Source: Chloroflexota bacterium (GTDB taxonomy: Bacteria > Chloroflexota > Limnocylindria > Limnocylindrales > CSP1-4). From it: 6,045 nucleotides of DNA. Shown in pieces: positions 1 to 5,273 of this stretch (its first letter is position 1; each line of letters starts with the position of its first letter). The stretch lies in NCBI GenBank assembly GCA_017860675.1, contig JAGDMV010000116.1, positions 1 through 6,045 of the forward strand, read 5' to 3'. The notes under the pieces are model-generated. The model saw nothing but the letters and a program-made list of their open reading frames with translations. It searched no databases and was not told the origin of the DNA. Made by a program: the position numbers and the translations under genes.

Positions 1-637
1 AGAGGCCGTCGGGCAGCGTCAGCCCGCCGGTCGCCTCAAGCCAGTCGACCAGCCGATCGGCGGCAGCCGGCACGTCGTCGTCGGACACGTCGAGCTCGAA
101 TCGCGGCAGCGCCGACGCCCCGGCCAGCTCGCGCAGGAGGGACTGCTCGCGGACGAAGATGTCGATGTCGTCGTACTGGCTGGGCTTGCCGCTCACCGGC
201 AGGCGCGCCTCGCGGGCCGCCGCGAATGTCTCCGGCCGGCGGACGCACAGCACGACCCGGAAGCCGAGCGGCAGCAGCCTCTGCTCCAGCCAGCCGAAGT
301 CCGGCCGCTCCCCGTTGAGCCGGGTCTGCTCCGCCTGGGTCGAGAGGTGGAAGCGGTCGACGATCCAGCTGTAGTAGGGCAGGAGCTCGAACAGCCGGGC
401 CCATGTCGCGTAGGCCTCCATCGCCCGTTCGCGCTCGTCCGGGGAGTAGTTGATGAGGCCGCGACCCCAGGGGTGGTTGGTGAAGCCGCACCACTCGGCC
501 GAGACGAGCGGCGACGGGTAGCGGTAGCGCCGCGGGCCGACGAAGCGCGGGTGCTCGTTGAGCAGCAGGGCCAGGTCGGTCTTGTGGGTCAGCCGGGTGC
601 CCTCGAGGATCACCTTCGGGCAGAGCTTCGCCGCCAC
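1..637 (-). CDS. Thymidylate-kinase-like P-loop protein, C-terminus cut by window edge
   Basis: The reading frame is open for 212 codons from a GTG at 637 to the left edge, so the C-terminus is missing. It looks like the nucleoside monophosphate kinase fold. A hydrophobic strand plus VILEGT leads into GTRLTHKT at residues 13-20, in the place of a Walker A loop but with His where GxxxxGK[ST] has its last Gly. VDRFHLSTQAEQ at about 93-104 matches the DR[YF]xxSxxAxQ segment of thymidylate kinases, and VVLCVRRPETFAAA at 128-141 resembles their third core strand and the following helix. A thymidylate kinase is about 200-215 residues, so little should be missing. The GTG start lies 2 nt after the stop of the upstream YciI-like gene with only a weak Shine-Dalgarno, which suggests translational coupling. 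Substrate and activity are unknown; it may be a divergent or inactive relative. Confidence 0.75.
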   Translation of the reverse strand, partial: MAAKLCPKVILEGTRLTHKTDLALLLNEHPRFVGPRRYRYPSPLVSAEWCGFTNHPWGRGLINYSPDERERAMEAYATWARLFELLPYYSWIVDRFHLSTQAEQTRLNGERPDFGWLEQRLLPLGFRVVLCVRRPETFAAAREARLPVSGKPSQYDDIDIFVREQSLLRELAGASALPRFELDVSDDDVPAAADRLVDWLEATGGLTLPDGL

Positions 638-639
638 GG

Positions 640-966
640 TCAGCCCGCCGGCAGCTCGCCGGGCCGGCACACCCGCCCGAGGGGATGGGCGCGGACCTCC
701 ACCCAGATGCCGTTCCGGAAGTAGACGTCGTCGCGGGCGATCGCTTCTGCCGCAGCCACGTCGGCGGCGCGGAGGAGCAGGACCGAGCGCGAGAAGTCGG
801 CCAGCCCGCCAGCCTCGACGATCACCCCGGAGTTGCGCAGGGCGGCGATGCGGACCAGGTGCTCGGCCCGGAACGCCGGTCGGCGCTCGGCTGCATCCGG
901 GGAGTAGGTCGCTTCGACGAAGAAGATGGGCTCGATGGCGATGCCGTCGGGGATCTCGGCTGGCAC
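640..966 (-). CDS. YciI-like small protein
   Basis: This 108-residue protein matches the YciI-related family, a ferredoxin-like alpha/beta fold of about 90-100 residues whose biochemical role is mostly unknown, although some members are fused to or adjacent to enzymes. The visible pattern is a first strand (IEPIFFVEATYS, 11-22), the helix RAEHLVRIAALRNSG (33-47) with the family's conserved His at 36, then VEAGGLAD (50-57), a second strand (SVLLLRA) and the helix-plus-acidic region AAAEAIARDDVYF (71-83), where most relatives have DPY. The GTG start at 966 is chosen because GGGAGG (980 to 975) lies 8 nt upstream; an ATG at 974 is in another frame. It probably forms a two-gene unit with the kinase-like gene that follows 2 nt after its stop. 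No signal peptide or membrane segment is seen. Confidence 0.82.
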   Translation of the reverse strand: MPAEIPDGIAIEPIFFVEATYSPDAAERRPAFRAEHLVRIAALRNSGVIVEAGGLADFSRSVLLLRAADVAAAEAIARDDVYFRNGIWVEVRAHPLGRVCRPGELPAG

Positions 967-974
967 GAATGCAT

Positions 975-980
975 CCTCCC
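975..980 (-). promoter_or_regulatory. Ribosome binding site of the YciI-like gene
   Basis: GGGAGG on the minus strand sits 8 nt upstream of the GTG at 966. It decides the start over the out-of-frame ATG at 974 to 972. Confidence 0.7.
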
Positions 981-1005
981 TGCGCCGCTGGGTCGAGCCC
1001 CGAGT

Positions 1006-1134
1006 CTAGCCGACCGCGATCGCGCCCACGGCCACGGCCGCCGCCCCGAATCCGACCGACGGCGCCCGCTTCGTCAGCAGCCCGCCGCCGAGATCGCCGG
1101 CGCCCCAGGCGACGGCCGCCGCGAGCCCGAAGAC
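1006..1134 (-). pseudogene. Remnant of an EamA/DMT-type transporter N-terminus
   Basis: Between the ATPase gene and the YciI-like gene, one minus-strand frame reads 42 codons ending in TAG at 1008-1006. It begins VFGLAAAVAWGAGDLGGGLL and continues through TKRAPS into a second hydrophobic stretch. The order hydrophobic helix, WGxxDxxGGxLxxR, hydrophobic helix is that of the first two membrane segments of drug/metabolite transporters of the EamA type. About 40 of the 42 codons end in G or C, like the real genes here. There is no ATG, GTG or TTG in frame upstream. An ATG at 1184 (MAGYAPGARVGAALRV) lies in a different frame, and one extra base near 1137 would join the two. About 200 residues of a normal transporter are absent. 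I read it as a decayed fragment; chance similarity in Ala/Gly-rich sequence remains possible. Confidence 0.4.
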
Positions 1135-1150
1135 GCGACCCGGAGCGCCG

Positions 1151-1173
1151 CGCCCACCCGGGCCCCGGGGGCG
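1151..1173 (-). terminator. GC-rich hairpin after the ATPase gene, possible terminator
   Basis: On the minus strand, CGCCC-CCGG pairs with CCGG-(GT bulge)-GGGCG around a 3-nt loop, about 20 nt after the stop of the SbcC-like gene. This gives 9 base pairs, almost all G-C. No T-tract follows, so it is at best an atypical terminator or an mRNA 3'-end stabiliser. Confidence 0.3.
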
Positions 1174-1192
1174 TACCCGGCCATCCCGGCGG

Positions 1193-3439
1193 TCAGCCGG
1201 GCTGGGTCGTGTCCGCGGCCGGCACAGGCCCCTCGGCGCGCGACGCGACGGAGACCCCGGCGAGATCGTCCTCCACCTCGTCGCCGGCAGGCCCGCTGTC
1301 GCGAAGCTGCGGGGCGGGCAGGACGAGGACCCGGTCGGCCAGGGCGTCGTAGCGGTCGGTGGTCGTCAGGTAGATCACCTGCAGGTCGGACGTCAGCGAG
1401 CGAAGGACATCGAAGGCTCGGGCCGCTCGCCCGTCGTCGAAGGTCACGAACGGGTCGTCGAGCACCAGCGGGGGCCGGCGGTCGCGGGTGACCAGCCGCA
1501 CGAGCCCAAGGCGGGCGGCCAGGTAGACCTGGTCGAGGGTGCCCTGGGACAGCGACTCGGCCGGGATCCAGTCCCCACGGTCGGGCGACCAGATCGACAC
1601 CGCGAGCGTTGAGTCGTCGACCTCCACCCGGCGGTAGCGCCCGTCGGTGAGGCGCTCCAGGTCGCCGCGCATCCGCTTCTCGAGGTAGCGGGTGGCCCGG
1701 CGCATGGTGGCCAGCTCGGCCCGGTCGATGGCCTCGTGGGTGAGGCGGTAGATCCGCGCCCGGCGGCGCAGCGCCGCCAGCTGCTCGCGCCAGGCGGCCA
1801 GGCGCTCGGCCTCCAGGGCGACCTGGTCTGCATCCACGGGGTTCTGCTCGACGCGGGCGCGGGCCGTGGCTTCGTCGTCGCGCGCCCGCTCGAGGGCGCC
1901 CTCGCAGTCGCGGACCTCGACCTCGAGCCGTTCGCGGGCGCGCGGCTCGCGGGCGATCGGGCCGAGCATCTCGAGGGCGGCCGTCTTCTGCTCGATCTCG
2001 AGGGCGGCGGCGTCGCGGACCTGGCCCAGGGTCTCGACCGGCTCCTTGCCGACCAGCCCGTCCAGCTGGGCCCTGGCGCGGCCGATCTCCTGGACGTGGG
2101 CGTCCTCGCGGGCCAGCAGGTCCTCGGCCGCCGGCAGGTCGGGCAGGTCGATGCTGGCCAGCTGCGCCTTCATGTCGGCTTCCTTGCGCCTGAGTTCGTC
2201 CTCGAGAGACGAGCGACCGCGCAGGCGGCGGGCGATCTCGTCATCGCGGAGCTGCTTCTGGCGGCGCAGGTCGAACGCGGCCCGCCTGCGTGTCCGGGCG
2301 TACCAGGCGAGGAGCAGGGCGACCACGGCGGCCGCGGCGCCGCCGAAGGCGATCGCCAGCTGGCCGCTGAGCACGCCCAGGCCGGCCGCCACGACGCCGC
2401 CGATCGCCAGCACGAGGCTGAGCCAGGCGAACGGCCTGTAGCGGGGCTCGGGGATCCTGATGTCGTACTCGACCGAGCTCGGCTCCTCGCTCAGCTGGGC
2501 CCGCAGGGTGGACACGTCGCGGTCGAGACCCCGCAGCCGCTCGACGATCTGGCGCAGGACCGGCAGGGCGTCGGGCGACGGGTGGCTGGCCTCAAGGGCC
2601 TGGATCTGCTCGCTGACCACCACCGCCTGCCGGTAGCGCTCGAATCGCTCGCGGGCGACCTCTCGCTCCGCGGCGAGGCGCTCGGCCTGTCGCGCGCGCT
2701 CCAGCAGGGCGCGCCGCTCCTCGAGGGTGGCGTCGGCCTCGGCGCGCCGCTCGCGGGCGACCACCAGCGCATCCCGGTCGCGCTCCAGCGCCGCCAGCTG
2801 CGCCTCTCCGCCGGCCACCACCGTCTCGGTCCGGGCGACCGCCTCCTCGGCGATCTTCAGCCGGCCGGGGTTCTTGGCGCCCTGGGCCTCGAGGTCGTGC
2901 AGCGCCCGCTCCAGCTGCCGCTTGACCACGCTCGTGCCCCGGTCGGCGCCGCTGATCGAGGCCTGCAGGCGGTCGCGGAGGGCCCCCTCGTCGCGGGCAA
3001 GGTCGTTCACCTCGTGGTGCCGGATCGAGGCGGTGGAACGGAAGAACTTCTCGCCGGGGATCCCGGTGAGATCGGCCATGAGGTCGTCGACGGCCGCCGG
3101 ATCGGTCAGGACCTGGCCGTCATACTCGAGGCGGACCGTGCCCTTGGCGCCCCGGAAGTCCTTCTCCAGGCTGCCGGTGCGGACGCCGTCCTCGTCCTCC
3201 TGGACGAAATCGAGCCGCACCCACGGCCGCGAATCGTCAGCGCTCCCCCAGCTGCGCAGGGAGGTCAGCTCGGCGTCGGCCGAGGTAACCCGGCGGAAGA
3301 GGGCGAGCTCGATCGCCCGCTGCAGGGTGGTCTTGCCCGACTCGTTCGGGCCCTGGACCACGGTCAGGCCGGGCGCCAGCTCGAGGTCGAGGTCGCGGTG
3401 CATCCGCAGGGAGCGCAGGGCGAGGCGGGTGATCCTCAC
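1193..3439 (-). CDS. SbcC/Rad50-like (YhaN-type) ATPase with mid-coil membrane hairpin
   Basis: This 748-residue ABC-type ATPase belongs to the Rad50/SbcC/SMC group. Such proteins hold and gate a Mre11/SbcD-type nuclease at DNA ends. The N-terminal half-ATPase has Walker A GPNESGKTT (30-38). A charged coiled coil spans about 172-320, two adjacent hydrophobic helices lie at about 336-357 and 360-380, followed by RTRRR, and a returning coiled coil spans about 385-580. The C-terminal half carries the signature LSQGTLDQVYLA (630-641) and Walker B PLVLDDPF (657-664). There is only one Cys (512), so no CxxC zinc hook; the membrane hairpin takes its place, as in Bacillus YhaN. The usual Q-loop Gln appears to be His (RHHEV, 140-144), and the H-loop His a Thr (LTTTDR, 691-696). 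A Pro/acidic tail (710-748) follows the ATPase. The GTG start overlaps the nuclease stop as GTGA and has a strong Shine-Dalgarno. The protein is shorter than SbcC (about 1000 residues) and likely acts at the inner membrane face. Confidence 0.93.
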   Translation of the reverse strand: MRITRLALRSLRMHRDLDLELAPGLTVVQGPNESGKTTLQRAIELALFRRVTSADAELTSLRSWGSADDSRPWVRLDFVQEDEDGVRTGSLEKDFRGAKGTVRLEYDGQVLTDPAAVDDLMADLTGIPGEKFFRSTASIRHHEVNDLARDEGALRDRLQASISGADRGTSVVKRQLERALHDLEAQGAKNPGRLKIAEEAVARTETVVAGGEAQLAALERDRDALVVARERRAEADATLEERRALLERARQAERLAAEREVARERFERYRQAVVVSEQIQALEASHPSPDALPVLRQIVERLRGLDRDVSTLRAQLSEEPSSVEYDIRIPEPRYRPFAWLSLVLAIGGVVAAGLGVLSGQLAIAFGGAAAAVVALLLAWYARTRRRAAFDLRRQKQLRDDEIARRLRGRSSLEDELRRKEADMKAQLASIDLPDLPAAEDLLAREDAHVQEIGRARAQLDGLVGKEPVETLGQVRDAAALEIEQKTAALEMLGPIAREPRARERLEVEVRDCEGALERARDDEATARARVEQNPVDADQVALEAERLAAWREQLAALRRRARIYRLTHEAIDRAELATMRRATRYLEKRMRGDLERLTDGRYRRVEVDDSTLAVSIWSPDRGDWIPAESLSQGTLDQVYLAARLGLVRLVTRDRRPPLVLDDPFVTFDDGRAARAFDVLRSLTSDLQVIYLTTTDRYDALADRVLVLPAPQLRDSGPAGDEVEDDLAGVSVASRAEGPVPAADTTQPG

Positions 3440-4602
3440 AGGGTCACCTCCCGGCCATCGAGGAGGAGGCGGCCGAGCCGAAGCGCCTCGCGCAGCTCGG
3501 CAGCGGCGTCGGGATCGCCGGCAGCCTCGGCCTCGGCGACGCGGTTCTCCAGGTCGCGTGCCAGCGCGCCGGCGATCGTGTCGGGCGGCGGCAGCGGGCC
3601 CTCGGGCAGGGCCGCGACCGAGGCGTCGCGGACCCGCAGCCGGAAGAAGCGGGCAGCGAGCTCGCGCTCCACCTCCTCGGCGACGAGGTCGAGCGCCTCC
3701 GGCCGCAGACCGGTCAGCCGCACGTCGAGGACGAGGTCCGGGTCGCCCATTGCGGCCAGGCGGCCGACGAGCGCGGGCTGGCTCGCGACCTCCGCGGTGT
3801 CGAGACTCAGCCGCTCCATCCGCGTCCGGCCGACGCGTCGCTCCTCGAGCGTCACCTGGCGGCGCCCGTCCCGCTCCTCGAGTCCCACCAGCAGCACGTT
3901 GCCGGCACCGGCCTGATCCAGGGCAACCGGCTCGGGCGCTCCCGGGTAGGCCCAGACCGTGGCCCCGGCCCGGCCCCGCTGGACCGAGTGCCAGTGCCCG
4001 AAAGCCAGGTAGTCGAGGCCGCTGGCGGCGATCGCGTCCGGGGCGACGACGACCTCGTCGTGCTCCGTCTTGCCGGTGACGCGGACCGAGCCGTGGACCA
4101 GCGCCACGTGCCAGGTGGTGCGCTTGTCGGCGCTGACGTCGAGGCCGGCCAGGGGATCGACCGGCGCGCGCTTGGTGGCAAAGACCCGGCCGTGGACGGT
4201 GAGGTCGAGGGCAGCCCAGGTGACCTCGGGCCGCTCCGGGGTGAGGACCACCAGCCGGTCCGAGCCGGCCGGGGCCCCGGCCATCGAGGCCAGGTCGTAG
4301 GCCCGGTAGACGGACGCCCGGTCGTAGACGTCATGCGTGCCGGGGATGAGGGCGACCCGGACGTGACCAGCCACCAGCCGGGCCAGCTCGGCCGCCGCGC
4401 GCTCGACGGTGCGCCGGGGCTGGGTGTTGGAATCGAACAGGTCGCCGGCGACGAGGAACGCGTCGACCTTCTCGGCGAGGGCCAGGTCGACCGCGGTCGC
4501 AAAGGCCTTGTGCTGCCGCTCGCGAAGCGCGGCCGCCTGGTCGCCCATGTCGGCGTGACGCGCTCCGAGATGGACGTCGGCCGTGTGCACGAGACGGAGC
4601 AT
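3436..4602 (-). CDS. SbcD/Mre11-like (YhaO-type) metallophosphoesterase
   Basis: This 388-residue calcineurin-like phosphoesterase is the probable nuclease subunit of a complex with the ATPase encoded next. The two-metal site motifs are in order: DVH (9-11), GDLFD (53-57), GTHD (88-91), VHG (169-171) and GHWH (202-205). The third motif has Thr89 where GNH[D/E] has Asn, a metal ligand in characterised enzymes. After the catalytic domain there is a smaller beta-rich part (about 212-262), then a C-terminal region with helices to the end, of the size expected for ATPase contacts. The start is placed at the ATG at 4602 because family members begin with this short MLRLVHTADVHLG strand; GGAGGG lies 10 nt upstream. 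An in-frame GTG at 4638 would add 12 residues without homology. The stop overlaps the ATPase start by 4 nt. It could be annotated as a DNA repair exonuclease; its substrate is not shown by the sequence. Confidence 0.93.
   Translation of the reverse strand: MLRLVHTADVHLGARHADMGDQAAALRERQHKAFATAVDLALAEKVDAFLVAGDLFDSNTQPRRTVERAAAELARLVAGHVRVALIPGTHDVYDRASVYRAYDLASMAGAPAGSDRLVVLTPERPEVTWAALDLTVHGRVFATKRAPVDPLAGLDVSADKRTTWHVALVHGSVRVTGKTEHDEVVVAPDAIAASGLDYLAFGHWHSVQRGRAGATVWAYPGAPEPVALDQAGAGNVLLVGLEERDGRRQVTLEERRVGRTRMERLSLDTAEVASQPALVGRLAAMGDPDLVLDVRLTGLRPEALDLVAEEVERELAARFFRLRVRDASVAALPEGPLPPPDTIAGALARDLENRVAEAEAAGDPDAAAELREALRLGRLLLDGREVTL
3444..3452 (-). promoter_or_regulatory. Ribosome binding site of the ATPase gene
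   Basis: GGGAGGTGA on the minus strand lies inside the last codons of the nuclease gene, with GGAGG 7 nt upstream of the GTG at 3439. It supports that start and the GTGA overlap, and it indicates independent as well as coupled initiation. Confidence 0.75.
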
Positions 4603-4667
4603 CCGGCGTGGGCCCTCCGCAGCGATCGCGCGTGACACGCCGGTCCATCCGGCCCGGCGCCAGCGGC

Positions 4668-4676
4668 ATTGTGACA
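4668..4676 (-). promoter_or_regulatory. Possible extended -10 for the nuclease-ATPase operon
   Basis: The minus strand reads TGTCACAAT, which fits an extended -10 (TGn plus CACAAT, 4 of 6 to TATAAT). It is one of the few AT-containing spots in the region and lies about 65 nt upstream of the ATG at 4602. No convincing -35 is present at 17 nt, so this is a weak call. Confidence 0.28.
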
Positions 4677-4679
4677 GGT

Positions 4680-4720
4680 CCCGCGGGGCCCCGGCGGCCG
4701 CCGGCCGACCCCTCCGCGGG
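4680..4720. repeat. Nested GC palindrome between divergent genes
   Basis: An outer inverted repeat, CCCGCGG (4680-4686) and CCGCGGG (4714-4720), encloses a perfect 14-base palindrome, CCGGCGGCCGCCGG (4691-4704). It sits between the two candidate promoters, where a shared operator or a structured leader could lie. In sequence this rich in GC some palindromes arise by chance. Confidence 0.45.
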
Positions 4721-4733
4721 TTGGTGATATCCT
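4705..4733 (+). promoter_or_regulatory. Possible promoter of the zinc-ribbon gene
   Basis: TGATATCCT (4725-4733) is an extended -10-like element with TATCCT at 4728-4733. The hexamer 17 nt upstream, CCGACC (4705-4710), matches TTGACA at 3 of 6 positions. Transcription would start near 4740 and leave a leader of about 150 nt, in which I see no recognisable riboswitch. Confidence 0.3.
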
Positions 4734-4878
4734 GCCGGCCACGCTACCGGTGCGCGCCCCCGAAGGGTTCCGAGCACGTCACCCGGGTCGCGCGGCCACC
4801 GGCTTCCCCCGCCCCCGCGCGCTCCCGGTCGATGCCCGGCGATCCCCGGAGCAGCGCCGGTCGCCAGCGAACCAGCCT

Positions 4879-4884
4879 GGAGGG
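4879..4884 (+). promoter_or_regulatory. Ribosome binding site of the zinc-ribbon gene
   Basis: GGAGGG ends 5 nt before the TTG at 4890. Its position is what decides the TTG start, because no ATG or GTG lies at a suitable distance in this frame. Confidence 0.8.
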
Positions 4885-4889
4885 AAGCC

Positions 4890-5225
4890 TTGACGTACAG
4901 CGACCGGACCCTGACCTGCGTGGACTGCGGGATGCCGTTCGTGCACTCCGTCGCCGACCAGGAGTACTACGCCCAGAAGGGCTTCACCTCCGAGCCCAAG
5001 CGCTGCCCGGCCTGCCGCGCCTCCCGCCGGTCGGCGCGCGGCGACGGCTGGGACGTCCGCAGCATCGGCGGCCCGCGGGGCTACGAGCGCGGCGAGCCCG
5101 CGGCCCGCGAGTACTTCGCGGTGACATGCTCGCGCTGCGGCAACAATGCCCAGGTCCCGTTCAAGCCGCGGATGGACAAGCCGGTCTACTGCTCGGACTG
5201 CTTCCGCGAGGTGCGGGCGGGCTGA
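4890..5225 (+). CDS. Small protein with two CxxC zinc ribbons
   Basis: This 111-residue protein has eight cysteines arranged as four CxxC pairs, giving two predicted zinc-binding ribbons. The first is C10-C13 with C39-C42 (25 residues between pairs) and has the pattern LTCVDCGMPFVHSVADQEYY...KRCPACR of the 'probable zinc-ribbon' family often annotated as a zinc-ribbon domain protein. The second is C80-C83 with C101-C104 and is a CxxC-x17-CxxC domain with the typical VPFKPR and KPVYCSDCF. The linker (43-75) is rich in Arg and Gly. No enzyme motif, signal peptide or membrane helix is seen. Such proteins are common in Chloroflexota and some other phyla, and their role is not established; RNA, DNA or protein binding is possible. 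The start is TTG, supported by a strong Shine-Dalgarno. It is divergent from the nuclease operon and convergent with the transporter. Confidence 0.9.
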   Translation: MTYSDRTLTCVDCGMPFVHSVADQEYYAQKGFTSEPKRCPACRASRRSARGDGWDVRSIGGPRGYERGEPAAREYFAVTCSRCGNNAQVPFKPRMDKPVYCSDCFREVRAG

Positions 5226-5246
5226 ACCCCGCCACCCGGCGAAACC

Positions 5247-5273
5247 GACGGCCGGCGCCCCCCGCCGGCCGTC
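5247..5273. terminator. Hairpin between convergent genes, likely bidirectional terminator
   Basis: GACGGCCGGCG (5247-5257) pairs perfectly with CGCCGGCCGTC (5263-5273) around a CCCCC loop, giving 11 base pairs. It starts 21 nt after the stop of the zinc-ribbon gene, and its right arm overlaps the stop codon of the transporter gene (5272-5274). There is no T-tract on the plus side and only GGTTTC on the minus side, so it is an atypical but well-placed terminator. Confidence 0.6.

Noticed and set aside
36..494. 152-codon minus-strand frame rich in Arg, Ala and Pro
   Set aside because: It lies in another frame of the kinase-like gene, which has DRF and P-loop features and normal composition. 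The Arg/Pro-rich product is typical of a shadow.
558..1491. Two long overlapping plus-strand frames across the YciI-like gene and spacer
   Set aside because: The products are Arg/Pro/Gly-rich with no recognisable domain, and they run antisense to genes with clear family motifs.
1736..3916. 726-codon open frame on the plus strand, antisense to the ATPase and nuclease genes
   Set aside because: It is a shadow frame: high GC at third codon positions of the minus-strand genes removes stops on the opposite strand. Its product shows no family motifs, and the minus-strand frames carry Walker, signature and phosphoesterase motifs.
3988..4635. 215-codon plus-strand frame antisense to the nuclease gene
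   Set aside because: It covers the conserved phosphoesterase motifs on the other strand and shows no motifs of its own.
4757..4776. GGGTTCCGAGC, resembling a tRNA T-arm
   Set aside because: No matching acceptor, D or anticodon arms are found around it, and the T-loop consensus is not met.
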